This document shows positions 57,301-64,000 of a DNA stretch of 64,000 nt, in pieces. Where the stretch lies: NCBI GenBank assembly GCA_017163975.1, contig JAFFSR010000237.1, positions 9,424,001 through 9,488,000 of the forward strand, read 5' to 3'. The first letter of the stretch is position 1, and every line of letters starts with the position of its first letter. The stretch is from Anastatus disparis (Eukaryota > Arthropoda > Insecta > Hymenoptera > Eupelmidae). The notes under the pieces are model-generated. The model was not told the origin of the DNA. It was given only the letters and a program-made list of their open reading frames with translations, and ran no database searches. The position numbers were made by a program, and so were the translations under genes.

Positions 57301-57972
57301 CTCTTATACCCAGTAATCGTAGGCGTGCGGATACAATGGTGCAAAAATATTTTATCACGCGAAAAGCCTCAAGCACATTTTTAAAAATGATCATGCATAT
57401 TTTATGCGTTCCAGGTAAACATCGTACATGTTTAATAACGAAAATTCGTATCTTTTACTGCACTGTTGCTGGCACGACAGGGGAAAGATTTTATGATTTT
57501 TGAGAAAAAATTTAATGCATCGAATAATATATGGTCTTTTTCTCGTGATATAAATAATTATTATTTTTATATGCGTCGTTAAAAAGTTATTTTATTAAAT
57601 ATTTGAATTAAATTTATTTAATAAAACCCGATGATAAAATGAATTATTCATTGAAATAAAAATAAAAATTGAATTTATAGAAATAATATCTTGAGAGCAT
57701 AAAGCAATCATAAAATTAATTGAATTGTCATTTTTAAATCCAACAAGCAATATTAATATTGAATTTTCAAAATTGCCAAAAAAATCCTTGCAATATGTTT
57801 CATACAAACAATACGTATTTACACGTCAAAGTCTTAAAAAGTTAAGTTCCATAAATCCATTATAAAGCCAAAATGATTAATCTTGCAATATTCAAACTTC
57901 TGTCCCTTTAAGTTTGACAAGTGACAGAAAGTTTGTTATCAAATACATTTCGTAACATTTGTATCCAATGTC

Positions 57973-58012
<40 letters not shown>

Positions 58013-61000
58013 GGTGCACGGGCGGTTCGTGACCGAACCGTTGATATCAAACTTCCAATTTCCACATCTCTCTATATATATACACGTATTTTGGTATATT
58101 ATACACAAGAACATAAACTTCAACATGGTTAAAGCACCTAAAACTTAATGTTAGATCTCGTCGTATTCGTCTTGTTAACTTTCTCTTTAGGGACTCCAAA
58201 ACAGTAAATATCAAACATCCTATGATGAGAAAATATCTACTTTCATCATTGACTTTAAACTTTAGAATATAAATACCAAACATTTTAAAATGATCTTTTT
58301 TAGTGTATTTAAGATTATTTTAATTGTACTATTGCTCATTAATTTTCTTATTATTTTTCTTTTTCACGAAATTTTATTTGGTAATGGTGCAGTCCTTTTT
58401 CAGATAATTTAAAATAATTTAATTTTAAAAGAAGCATGCTATTACATTAAAATCCAACGGCATACTATCATTTTATTGAAGAACGTTTTTCTTTTTACAA
58501 CCTTTCGGCTCTCTATTTACAACCCACTTTAAGTGCAAATTCAAAGTAGCGTCAAAAGCAAATAAAATAACATTAGTTACTTTGTCAACTTTTAAAATAT
58601 TAAACTCTAGACTTATATAGCACCATTTGCTTAATGTAGCAATTAGAAAAGAAATTAAAATATCATAAAAGAGAAAGATAAAAAATGTGATAATTCGTCA
58701 AAACAAGTATATTTTTGTAAAATTCAAAAAATGTTTGATGTAATAAAAAATTTCCCTCAGCAAATAATTTTCAAAATTTAATATGCATGATAAGACATGA
58801 AAAAACTTTACACATTCCAGAATAATCAGTCTAAAAGTTTTTGAAAATATGTACCGAGGTCGCCTGTATCGCATACTTTTTTTTTCATCATTTTTTTTTT
58901 TCATCGCCTGGTCATACTGACGTGTTTTTTTTTTTCTTTGCTGCTCAGATGATGAATTGACACCTTCTTTTGTATCTCTTTGCTTTGGTGTAACTTTTTG
59001 TCCTTTCTGGTAGCATCAAAGTGTACAGATAAAGTCAATTTTTATGTTCATAAACAAGAATTTTTTTTTTGCTAAGCTGACATAACTGATTAAATTTTTT
59101 TTAAATTTATCACAGTTGATCTTCATATGTTACAAACTGCAAATAACCATCTCATAAAACCCTTTAATTACTAAAAAACCAACAATATCTTCAAACAATT
59201 GCTTTACGTATGCGACACAAGCCGTTAGAAAAAAAAGTAAAAGAAGAAAAAAAAGCAAACCTTATTTATACTTCTCACGACTCTTCCTTATACGTAGCCT
59301 TAGCTATAGAGCTCTTATAAATTTTACGACTTTAAATAACTCGCTTTTCGTACACAAGCCTCGTAAAACTTACAATCTCACTTTCTCAACTTGTTTCTAT
59401 ACACAAAACGTATAACTTGTCGATGTATACACATGTGTACGTACGGAAAAATTACACGGAAGTATAAGTCACCGAAAAAAAAAAAAATAAGGTACATCAT
59501 TTACAAAAAAAGAGAAAAAAAAGAGAAGAAGAAGAAGATAAGGAGTATGATCCTTACCGTTCTATCATTCCTTCAAGATAACTAAATTCAAGCTTTTTCT
59601 CCATCTCTCTCTTTTTTCTTCTGTCTTCTCTCTGTATATATTCCTCAGAGAGATTGGAGGATGACGTGAGCATGTTATACTTTTCTCTTTCTACATCTTT
59701 ATCTTTCGCTCTCTTTTTACCTCCCTCCTTTTTAAAACTAGTCTATGTATTTTTACGAGCGACTGTGCAGCACAACGTATTGCATACGCGAGACGCAAAG
59801 CACAGCCTTCCTCTCTTATTCCTTTTCAGGAAAAAAAAAAACTAAGGTCTCCTTTCTCGCATTTCTATGAATAAGTGATCAGCGAGTGGGTGATTCTCTC
59901 TTTCTCTTTCTTTCCATCCTATCCTCTTTCTTTTATGTTTACGCTTGATTCTTTTTTCGCGTATTGTATCCTGTTGAAAACTTCTTTATTCCTACGTTTC
60001 GGTCCATATACGTACGTATTAAATTTTAGAGATACTCGTGTACGCGTATAAGCGCAAATACAATATTTTTGCTAATGTACATACGGATACGCTTGCATAT
60101 GGACTGTTAGTTTGCATAATGATGTTGTTTTGTGTATACACGTTTACGTGTATTCGAATGTCTTCTCTCTTTTTCTTCTCTCTATGAGCTTGCACGCAAA
60201 TTTTTGTACGTGCCCGCGCATGCTGATTATTCTATTATCAAACGTATATCGAGAATTTGATAGCTGCGAATAAAGACATATGCTAGTATGTTTAGTGTCT
60301 GACATAATGGACACTTTTCCCGAGTATTATTTTAATAATAAACTATGCATATACTATTATCTATATACTTTTAAAGTGCAATTTTGCAAATGGTCGTTTT
60401 TAGGACGGGGAACAACATAAAAATTTCAAAATGTAGAAAAGGTTTTTGTTAGCTATCACGGCACTGTTTCATTTATAAGCTTAATGCTCAAGTTCATTAA
60501 AATAAAAATATTTACTTTGAGAATAATCAATTTAATCTCGATCGCTAATCTTTAATTTTTAATTACCACCAGCATCTGCGTCACTGCCACTAACAAACCA
60601 AACGCGCAGTTGATTAGATCTATTAATAAAAAATCAACAGCAAAGTCAATCCAGCAACTGATTTTATTTTTTGACGTTCAATAGCTTACACTGGCCTTGC
60701 ATTATTCACAGATGTTATCTGATATTTAAGGGATTCTATTTCGAATGATAATAATAGTAAGGGCCATTAGTATTTCCTCTCCTAATTGATGATATTAAAA
60801 TTAATAGCCACAAAGTAGTATCTATTGTCGATATATGCCAATGGATAAAAGCTGGTTAATTATATATGAAGATCAATTATCTACGCCGTGCATTTAGTTC
60901 TAACTACGTAATCTTTAAACTTTGTTTACCAGCTATAAATAGAATGGTTGTTGTGAATTTTTTATTATTATATTTTATTTACTGGAGAAAATAAAAATGC

Positions 61001-61569
61001 TGAAGGAGGAATGAGGTGGTTTGTAAAATCTTGGTATAAAACAGCTTTTATCTTTTAATTATCAGGAAATTTATGAAGTTATATAAAATTTAACTTCGCA
61101 TTGGGGAAAATAAAAGAAACATTTAATTATTCTATTACATGTTCCAGACGTTGGACGGAATCTTGATTTTTTTCACTCATTTTTGTGATTTCAATTGTTT
61201 GTTATCTTATATTTCTCTTCATTCTTCCACATTAATTCTTTTATCTTTATATTATTACCAAATGTATAAAGAACACAGGGGAACATATAAAACTGTTATT
61301 AATTAAAATTAATAGCAGTTTTGTATATTCCCTGCGTTCTTATATCTGTTACATGTTCGTAAACATCCTCCTCTATAAAGCACATATGGTACATTGATTC
61401 TAAAATGTCGAGTTAAAGAATAAAGAATGAAACATCATGTTGTGAAAATATCTTTTTTTTTCTTAATATTGTTACAGATGACGAGTACGGTCAGAAAAGT
61501 GTGTCGGTTATGATAGACGGTCAAGAAACTGATCTGGAGATAATCGATCATCCGGCAACAGAAATGTCG
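4082..61569 (+). CDS. Rgk: RGK-family (Rad/Gem/Rem-like) small GTPase gene, six exons seen, 3' end outside window
   Basis: Joined exons 4082-4350, 19313-19555, 21968-22214, 46242-46477, 49349-49530 and 61478-61569 give 1269 nt, or 423 residues, with no internal stop. All introns are GT-AG, with phases 2, 2, 0, 2, 1 and then 0 at the last donor. Residues 1-330 are low-complexity, rich in Asn, Ser, Pro and Gly. Basic-Ser motifs RRRSSS and RLRSFS resemble kinase/14-3-3 sites. The G1 P-loop GASGVGKT is at 366-373. The segment after it (SLDDEYGQKSVSV, then IIDHPATEMS) is typical of insect RGK proteins, in which G3 is not DxxG. RGK GTPases bind the beta subunit of voltage-gated calcium channels and reduce calcium current; they act at the membrane and cytoskeleton without prenylation. 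G4, G5 and the C-terminal motif must lie to the right of 64000. The family call is firm; the exact insect paralogue is not assigned. Confidence 0.88.
5395..5760 (+). repeat. AT-rich dispersed repeat, copy 1
   Basis: Shares an ordered series of motifs with copies at about 23960-24510 and 40910-41275. These are an ATTAACGT/AAATT block, then TTATTCAAAATTGTG-like text, then ATTTTTGTGTTGA followed by TTTTATTTTAAAATCT. The copies are diverged and gapped, so the ends are approximate. No terminal repeats or coding capacity were recognised. Confidence 0.5.
6266..6317. repeat. (TA)n microsatellite
   Basis: About 26 uninterrupted TA units in RGK intron 1. Confidence 0.95.
8793..8995 (+). repeat. Left inverted arm of foldback-like element
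   Basis: 203 bases, reading GTCCGGGCGC outward to AAAAATTG inward. It is the reverse complement of 11048-11250. It carries a G+C-rich tip of about 50 bases unlike the AT-rich surroundings. Confidence 0.85.
9001..11047 (+). repeat. Tandem array, about 474-bp unit, 4.3 copies
   Basis: The landmark GAAAAATTGAGTAA recurs with ends at 9000, 9474, 9949, 10423 and 10895 (GGGTAA in the last), giving periods of 474, 475, 474 and 472. Neighbouring units are nearly identical, with single-base and homopolymer differences. The last unit is cut at about 150 bases, where it meets the right arm. Each unit includes a segment similar to the inverted arm (TACCAAAGG, then ATTACGAATTTT, then GACATCCGGAAAAT), so the array looks like repeated duplication of arm plus spacer. 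Confidence 0.9.
11048..11250 (-). repeat. Right inverted arm of foldback-like element
   Basis: 203 bases, the reverse complement of 8793-8995 with no visible mismatch or gap. The junction with the last array unit is sharp, after CCCAACTAGGCTTA. Confidence 0.85.
13963..13976. repeat. Target-site duplication, left copy
   Basis: ATTATATAAAGAAA, repeated exactly at 14344-14357 on the other side of the SINE. Confidence 0.85.
13977..14343 (+). mobile_element. tRNA-derived SINE with poly(A) tail
   Basis: The 5' head has RNA polymerase III promoter boxes: box A-like TGGCGTAATGG at 13987-13997 and box B GGTTCGAATCC at 14030-14040. The tRNA fold is degenerate (poor T and anticodon stems, no matching acceptor 3' strand), so this is not a working tRNA gene. 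A unique body of about 230 bases follows, then an A-rich tail from about 14317. The whole is flanked by a perfect 14-bp direct repeat, the hallmark of LINE-mediated insertion, and the intact repeat and tail suggest a young copy. The family is unnamed here. Confidence 0.85.
14344..14357. repeat. Target-site duplication, right copy
   Basis: Exact match to 13963-13976, immediately after the A-rich tail. Confidence 0.85.
15387..15577 (-). mobile_element. Second tRNA-derived SINE family, copy 1
   Basis: 191 bases in minus orientation, matching 24125-24315 along its whole length with scattered substitutions. On the minus strand the head has box A TGGCTCAGTCGG (15566-15555) and box B GAGTTCGAATCC (15523-15512). 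The tRNA-like head lacks a 3' acceptor strand able to pair with its 5' end, so it is tRNA-derived rather than a tRNA. The tail end on the plus-strand left is T-rich. No convincing target duplication was found. Confidence 0.8.
17260..17840. other. Less AT-rich block in RGK intron 1, function unknown
   Basis: Noticeably richer in CG-containing words than its surroundings. It contains an open frame at 17585-17830 (81 codons) with no recognisable domain, and a donor-like CTC|GTAAGTG at 17537. An alternative noncoding RGK exon or an enhancer is possible; neither is shown. At its right end an imperfect direct duplication of about 20 bases (17821-17860) contains GATAGTTTAATT twice. Confidence 0.25.
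19313..19555 (+). CDS. Rgk: RGK GTPase coding exon 2
   Basis: Acceptor GCTTACAG|G and donor CACAG|GTTTG. Phase 2 in and phase 2 out, completing codon 90 (Arg) and running to residue 170. It contains a poly-Asn stretch, the basic run KQRWPKRAFQRRSSEVEVR and RRRSSSIAVARPTPD, a basophilic kinase/14-3-3-like site. It is disordered by composition. Frame continuity with both neighbours is the main evidence that it belongs to this gene. Confidence 0.8.
19556..21967 (+). other. RGK intron 2 (2,412 bases)
   Basis: Phase 2 intron, AT-rich. No element or exon was recognised. A T-rich polypyrimidine tract (21943-21960) precedes the acceptor. Confidence 0.7.
21968..22214 (+). CDS. Rgk: RGK GTPase coding exon 3 (Pro/Ser/Gly-rich)
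   Basis: Acceptor CTGTAAAG|G, donor CATAGG|GTGAGT. Encodes residues 171-253. It is dominated by SP/TP dipeptides (SPSPRSPTRTPSLSPGA, then PGGPSPTSPAGP), which are likely proline-directed phosphorylation or SH3-type ligand sequences, and ends in a basic patch (SKHRGRTSSMPAVPRHR). Two overlapping frames on the plus strand and one on the minus strand are also open. Only the chosen one joins both neighbours in phase. Confidence 0.82.
23960..24510 (+). repeat. AT-rich dispersed repeat, copy 2 (interrupted by a SINE)
   Basis: Same motif order as copies at about 5395-5760 and 40910-41275, split by the 191-base SINE at 24125-24315. The text on either side (ACAATGTTTTTAATTTTT before, AATTACACATTATATTATCC after) aligns with continuous sequence in the other copies. 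Ends approximate. Confidence 0.5.
24125..24315 (-). mobile_element. Second tRNA-derived SINE family, copy 2
   Basis: 191 bases in minus orientation, the same length as copy 1. Box A TGGCTCAGTCGG at 24304-24293 and box B GAGTTCGAATCC at 24261-24250 on the minus strand. Inserted inside an older dispersed repeat. The flanks TTATAAATTT (left) and TTATAACTTA (right) may be an eroded target duplication. Confidence 0.8.
25457..25462 (-). terminator. Candidate poly(A) signal of the antisense porin gene
   Basis: AATAAA on the minus strand, about 330 bases downstream of the porin stop. It is the nearest canonical hexamer I found; a non-canonical one closer to the stop is possible. Confidence 0.35.
25792..26057 (-). 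CDS. porin: Porin exon 4 (C-terminal)
   Basis: Acceptor GTTTAG|TT at 26058-26059; stop at 25794-25792. Encodes residues 201-288 with the porin-signature-like region and the terminal beta-strand GQHKVGLGLDFKG. The final strand ends FKG rather than the more usual FxA. Confidence 0.88.
25792..30430 (-). CDS. porin: Mitochondrial porin / VDAC-like channel, divergent, four exons
   Basis: Exons 30430-30266, 28576-28351, 27688-27479 and 26057-25792 join in phase (0, 1, 1) to give 288 residues, close to the usual length of about 282 for VDAC. VDAC forms a 19-strand beta-barrel in the mitochondrial outer membrane, passing ATP, ADP and small ions. Visible family features are the N-terminal PSYSDLGSSARNVFSTGF, GSLKAEYK opening exon 2, a porin-signature-like region at residues 230-254 (YKVDEQCKLRVKFDKNLQLG) and the C-terminal GQHKVGLGLDFKG. 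The middle of the protein is clearly diverged from canonical VDAC, so it may be a second porin paralogue rather than the housekeeping copy. The ATG at 30430 (A at -3, G at +4) is preferred over the in-frame ATG at 30442 (T at -3), which would add four residues. The gene is wholly inside intron 3 of the RGK gene on the opposite strand. Confidence 0.88.
26058..27478 (-). other. Porin intron 3 (1,421 bases)
   Basis: Phase 1. AT-rich; no element recognised. Confidence 0.7.
27479..27688 (-). CDS. porin: Porin exon 3
   Basis: Acceptor TTTTTTAG|CA, donor AAAG|GTATTA. Encodes residues 131-200 (KDFDRSADLVGSAVVKLQ, then LVGYKIGYDTNTSSITKND and GTGFHFRCVQIPREFGLSIF). The alternating polar and apolar pattern and the VGYK-type strand match the central VDAC barrel. 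Both ends are phase 1. Confidence 0.87.
27689..28350 (-). other. Porin intron 2 (662 bases)
   Basis: Phase 1. AT-rich; nothing recognised. Confidence 0.7.
28351..28576 (-). CDS. porin: Porin exon 2
   Basis: Acceptor CACTCTAG|CCT, donor TTAA|GTAAG. Encodes residues 56-130 (PAGSLKAEYKNENYGKLSV, then GERVDLDAGYSYNF and FKAKYHNSHLY). A second AG six bases inside would put the exon out of frame and was not used. Confidence 0.87.
28577..30265 (-). other. Porin intron 1 (1,689 bases)
   Basis: Phase 0. AT-rich, with a short (GA)n run at about 29611-29627; no element recognised. Confidence 0.7.
30266..30430 (-). CDS. porin: Porin exon 1 (N-terminal)
   Basis: Encodes residues 1-55 from the better-context ATG. 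The donor is ACAGAG|GTAAG. PSYSDLGSSARNVFSTGF corresponds to the VDAC N-terminal helix. The in-frame ATG at 30442 is an alternative start. The promoter was not identified; immediately upstream there are only A/T homopolymers. Confidence 0.87.
32330..32640. other. Less AT-rich intronic block with TATA-like motif
   Basis: Contains TATAAAAG at 32418-32425 (plus strand) in a CG-word-rich block, followed by TG-rich text. It lies about 2 kb upstream of the porin start as well as inside RGK intron 3. Possible regulatory DNA or alternative promoter; no transcript evidence can be seen. Confidence 0.2.
32828..32900. repeat. Tandem repeat, 24-25 bp unit, 3 copies
   Basis: Three copies of an AAAAGTTGTATTTATGTATA-like unit (32828-32851, 32852-32876, 32877-32900), a few changes per copy. 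Confidence 0.8.
40071..40206. repeat. Imperfect tandem repeat, two units plus part
   Basis: ACAACATTATCGG or a variant recurs at 40071, 40126 and 40194. Each unit also carries TATTCGGTGAA and GAGxAATATTGTT. The second unit is longer (68 versus 55 bases). Confidence 0.75.
40910..41275 (+). repeat. AT-rich dispersed repeat, copy 3
   Basis: Contains TTATTCAAAATTGTGCATT, ATTTTTATGTTGAAATTTTT and AAAATCCACATCAAAA in the same order as copies 1 and 2. The 172-codon open frame that starts in it (41146) is low-complexity and not supported as a gene. Confidence 0.55.
42576..42737. mobile_element. Small MITE with 15-bp inverted termini
   Basis: ATCCCTGGTAGAAAG at 42576-42590 is mirrored by ATTTCTACCAGGGAT at 42723-42737 (14 of 15 pair). 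The interior starts with a 39-bp tandem duplication (42582-42620 and 42621-42659) containing GGAAACGCTTT- and CATTTTATG-like words. There is no coding capacity and no clear target duplication, so the superfamily is unassigned. Confidence 0.65.
44050..44232 (+). mobile_element. Probable degenerate tRNA-derived SINE relic
   Basis: The head CAGTCTGCTAAGATGCAGGA resembles a box A/D-arm region. ACTCGATCCCTGG at 44097-44109 resembles box B. About 180 bases on it ends in CCCATTAAAAAAAAA. No target duplication was confirmed. Confidence 0.4.
46242..46477 (+). CDS. Rgk: RGK GTPase coding exon 4
   Basis: Acceptor GTGTTGCAG|CCT (phase 0), donor TTAAG|GTAATT (phase 2). Encodes residues 254-331: a Gly-rich acidic run, then YYRLRSFSITANGVFNLGDS and LKSRRSRSINSVTSSGTSC. 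This YYRLRSFS, then GVFNLGDSLKSRRSRSINS segment is, to my knowledge, strongly conserved just before the G domain of insect RGK proteins, with RxxS sites suited to basophilic kinases and 14-3-3. A Met at codon 255 could serve as the start of a shorter isoform. Confidence 0.88.
46478..49348 (+). other. RGK intron 4 (2,871 bases)
   Basis: Phase 2. AT-rich. A CT-rich run (47549-47563) and the open frame at 48982-49308 (Lys/Leu-rich, no domain) are not supported as exons. Ends in a T-rich tract and CTAAACAG acceptor. Confidence 0.7.
49349..49530 (+). CDS. Rgk: RGK GTPase coding exon 5 (G1 / P-loop)
   Basis: Acceptor CTAAACAG|T completes Ser332; donor TCGCTTG|GTAAGT (phase 1). Residues 332-392 and the first base of codon 393. 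ACYKVGMLGASGVGKTALTA forms beta-strand 1 and the Walker A P-loop (366-GASGVGKT-373), with Lys372 and Thr373 as the phosphate and Mg2+ ligands. It continues through helix 1 to YICAYDASL. This is the clearest domain evidence for the gene. Confidence 0.92.
56041..56082. other. Intronic inverted repeat / hairpin
   Basis: TTAAAAGGGATACAAA pairs with TTTGTATCCTTTTAA around a loop of about 11 bases, with one bulged G. It lies downstream of the candidate antisense transcript and could be part of its 3' UTR. Confidence 0.5.
56127..56616 (-). ncRNA. Candidate antisense two-exon transcript in RGK intron 5
   Basis: On the minus strand there is a TATA box (TATATAAAG, 56616-56608), a donor TATTAG|GTGAGT (exon end 56407) and a 113-base intron ending TTTTTTTTATAG. 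An exon (from 56293) then reads open to a stop at 56129-56127, and AATAAA occurs about 110 bases further on. Across the splice a frame is open, but it has no ATG before an in-frame stop at 56572-56570, and the peptide (AESFNLDAELIFLRCIQRF and on) is unknown to me. It is therefore better called a possible lncRNA or unannotated small gene. The locally higher GC supports an exon. Unproven. Confidence 0.3.
57976..58011. repeat. (TA)n microsatellite
   Basis: About 18 TA units in RGK intron 5. Confidence 0.95.
61269..61342 (+). ncRNA. Pre-miRNA-like hairpin in RGK intron 5
   Basis: The left arm (61269-61302, AAGAACACAGGGGAAC and on) pairs with the right arm (61309-61341/2) over about 33 base pairs, with one bulged base, two mismatches and a 6-base loop (TTAAAA). 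Length, symmetry and an intronic site 136 bases upstream of exon 6 fit a miRNA precursor. A palindromic MITE relic is the main alternative. I do not recognise a known miRNA seed. Confidence 0.4.
61478..61569 (+). CDS. Rgk: RGK GTPase coding exon 6 (G3 region)
   Basis: Acceptor TTGTTACAG|AT, donor ATGTCG|GTAAGT (phase 0). Encodes residues 393-423: DDEYGQKSVSVMIDGQETDL, then EIIDHPATEMS. It covers switch I/strand 2 and strand 3, ending at the G3 position. G3 reads DHPATE instead of the canonical DxxG, which is the RGK-type departure. G4, G5 and the C-terminus must follow beyond the window. Confidence 0.9.
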
Positions 61570-64000
61570 GTAAGTACAAGTTATATATACACGCAATACC
61601 GAGTAGCTAATATTCCTTGACTCTTTACGTTTTATATGTGATTTAAGTCTAAGCAAGGCTATGTTGTTTCTATATTTAGAATCACCCGTATTACAAGGAT
61701 AATCTAATGTCGAGGCTCTTCTGAACAGTTTCACAAATGAGAGGATAAATGTTATCTCTTTATTATGAAAATTTTACTGTTCAATCTTGCATTTTCTTTC
61801 TGCATTCTTTTTTTACATTCTTAGAAAAATGTATATATATTTTTATGATTTTCTTAAAATAACAATGAATAATTTTCTTTTAAATTAATTAAAAATTGTA
61901 AAAAAATTATTGAAAAATTTATAAAATTTGTGTTAAAAATAACTCGTATAAAAAAAATGTTAGACTTGAAGTAAAAATAATCTTTTATAAAAGAAAAAGT
62001 CGATTCGATATTAAATCGATGAAAAAAAAAATGTACCATTTAACCATTTAAACTCACAATAAAAGTTTTTTTAATTAATTGACATCACGATAAATTTAAT
62101 TACATTGGCACAATAAAATAAGCAGCCTGATCTATCAAAATTAAAAAGTTTTCAGCGAACGGTTTCATTTTCATTATCGTATAATTCAGGTATAAATTTT
62201 ATTAAAGTTACCAATCTGTCGCGTTATTTCCAGCTCATAATTATTCAAAATTAATTGTATTAATGCAAAACAGGCAATCATAACGTTAAATTAAATTTTC
62301 ACTCTATATGCATATCATTATAAACATGGAAAAATAAATTCAATATATATTTTCCTTATTTACAATGATAAATTATATTTTCTTTTCAATTTATCGCTAC
62401 ATTTAATCATAGAAAAAAAAAGAAAACAATAGTACAGACGAAAAAAAAGCCATTAACTCTCGAAAATAATTCACTTATCAATTTTCGCCAACGATATACC
62501 ATCACCACCTACATAACACCGATACATAACACTTTCAAGGACTAGAGCCATTTCTCTCTTTCTCTTTCGTCTTTCATCACTTTCTCTCTCGCTCTATGTT
62601 ACTGATATAATTTACGGTTTGGTCGATCGATTGATTCGCACACCGTGAAAAGCTTGCTACTATAATTCCCTCTCTCGCTCTTCTTCTCTCTGAAACGGTG
62701 AAAATTGACTAATCAGCAAATCTCACGTATATATATATATATATTGGATACATCGATTCCTAATAAATTGCGCAGCTAAACTGTAACACAAGCTAGTTGA
62801 AAGCTCGTGTATGGGCAAATTAATTGTCAATAATTAGCTTTTAGTTAAGAGAGAGAGAGGATGCCGGGACAATTTATGATTCCCGTTGCGAGAGGAGAAA
62901 AAAAAAAGAAATAGAGAAGATTAATCGAGCACGCCGATGTAATTGACGCACTTTTTTTTCGCATCATGGCCGTCTGCAAATATAAATGATTTAATAACTT
63001 TTATTATTGGACGGCTAAAAAAATAACATTGTTTTTTTTTGTCTTTGGTAATTCAACGGGAAAATTGACATTTATATTAACTTGATTTGTGTCTGCGTAT
63101 ACTAGACGAATATTAATTCTAGCGATATATTGCAAAATCTTATACAATATTATTGAATATTTTTGTTGTTTTAGCTTACTTTTAGTGAAGACTTCTCGAA
63201 AGCACTTAAAAAACTTGATCAGTAGTTCTAAAAATAAATAACAATTGAAAATTACTTTCACTGATAAAAAGAATTTTTAGTTAATACTTTATAAACAATC
63301 CAGCATCAAATCGTAAAAAAAAAATAAGGAATTCCAGCTAACTTAATAAGCACTTACAACAATTCCAACTAATAAAAACTTTGACTTAATAAATCAGAAA
63401 AGTTGACGTTTTATGAAAAAAAAAAACTTTTTCTTCTCCTACCGCGTATAATTAATCGAATAAAGCTTATCACGATTACAAAGCCACTCAGCATGACAAA
63501 AGAAAAGAAAGGTAACAAATAAAAAAAAAAGGGAGGCGATTATATTTCTCTTCTTTCCTTAAATATCATTTTTTTTTTCATTCAAACTCCTTTTTAAAAA
63601 GCGGGACTAATTTTAAAAGGATAATTAATTCATTTTAACTTTTTTTCTTTTAATAAATGAAAAGGAAGAGAAAAAAATTAGAAAAGTTACATTACATGGC
63701 TACATATTAAAAGCTTATGGGATGATAAACACATCGATGATCTTTGATATTACTATGCAAAAAGATATCCCTGTACGCATGCCTTTTCCATGTAAATTAG
63801 ATTCATTGTAGTCTAGAGTGAAGAGCGAATCATAAAATGACCGATGAGCGTATATACGTATACCGAGAGAGCATAGATTGATTAATGCACTTGTCATATA
63901 TACACTCCGGTGATTTGCAAGGCTTTCAATCTAATTAAGTTCATGATGTATGGTTATAACCATAGACTTTAGATGCAAAAAAAAAAATTTTTTTTCTATA
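61570..64000 (+). other. RGK intron 6, partial
   Basis: AT-rich with short CT runs (62551-62600) and a TATATATA run (62729-62745). No exon encoding the rest of the G domain was found before the window ends. Confidence 0.6.

Larger units (their letters stand above)
49531..61477 (+). other. RGK intron 5 (11,947 bases)
   Basis: Phase 1 intron. It contains (TA)n at 57976-58011, a possible antisense two-exon transcript (56127-56616), a hairpin at 56041-56082, a perfect 7-bp stem CGGTTCG/CGAACCG at 58023-58040, CT-rich runs at 59600-59740 and a miRNA-like hairpin at 61269-61342. No recognisable protein exon on the plus strand. Confidence 0.7.

Noticed and set aside
58023..58040. Perfect 7-bp stem CGGTTCG/CGAACCG next to (TA)n
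   Set aside because: Too short to call a structured RNA or element. Noted only as a palindromic site.
1..64000. CRISPR arrays, operons, bacterial promoters or rRNA genes
   Set aside because: The window is clearly intron-bearing animal DNA. No spaced direct-repeat arrays or rRNA core sequences were seen.

Overview
The window is AT-rich, intron-dominated eukaryotic DNA. CpG is not obviously depleted, introns are large, the mobile elements are BEL/Pao, tRNA-derived SINE and MITE types, and the two recognisable genes are animal families. This points to an insect, and the AT-rich, CpG-retaining composition fits Hymenoptera. The order is an inference; the animal and insect assignment is firmer.

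Layout. Bases 1-963 hold the 5' end of a minus-strand BEL/Pao LTR retrotransposon: gag start, tRNA-Arg primer site and one LTR. From 4082 to the right end, the window is dominated by one plus-strand gene for an RGK-family (Rad/Gem/Rem-like) small GTPase. Six coding exons were found (4082-4350, 19313-19555, 21968-22214, 46242-46477, 49349-49530, 61478-61569). All junctions have GT/AG sites and compatible phases, and together they encode 423 residues. These are a long low-complexity, Ser/Pro-rich N-terminal region, the G1 P-loop and the divergent RGK G3 region. The rest of the G domain and the C-terminus lie beyond 64000.

Inside intron 3, on the opposite strand, is a complete four-exon gene for a divergent mitochondrial porin (VDAC), 25792-30430, predicted 288 residues.

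The introns contain a 2.46-kb foldback-like element (8793-11250) with 203-bp inverted arms and a 474-bp tandem array. They also hold a SINE with a 14-bp target-site duplication (13977-14343), two 191-bp copies of a second tRNA-derived SINE, three relics of an AT-rich dispersed repeat, a 162-bp MITE, (TA)n microsatellites and small tandem repeats. Two intron-5 observations are less certain: a pre-miRNA-like 74-nt hairpin just upstream of exon 6, and a possible antisense two-exon transcript near 56.1-56.6 kb.

How the genes relate. RGK proteins restrain voltage-gated calcium channels, while VDAC is the outer mitochondrial membrane metabolite and ion channel. Nothing in the sequence shows a functional link. 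The nesting probably reflects gene insertion into a long intron, although it could cause transcriptional interference.
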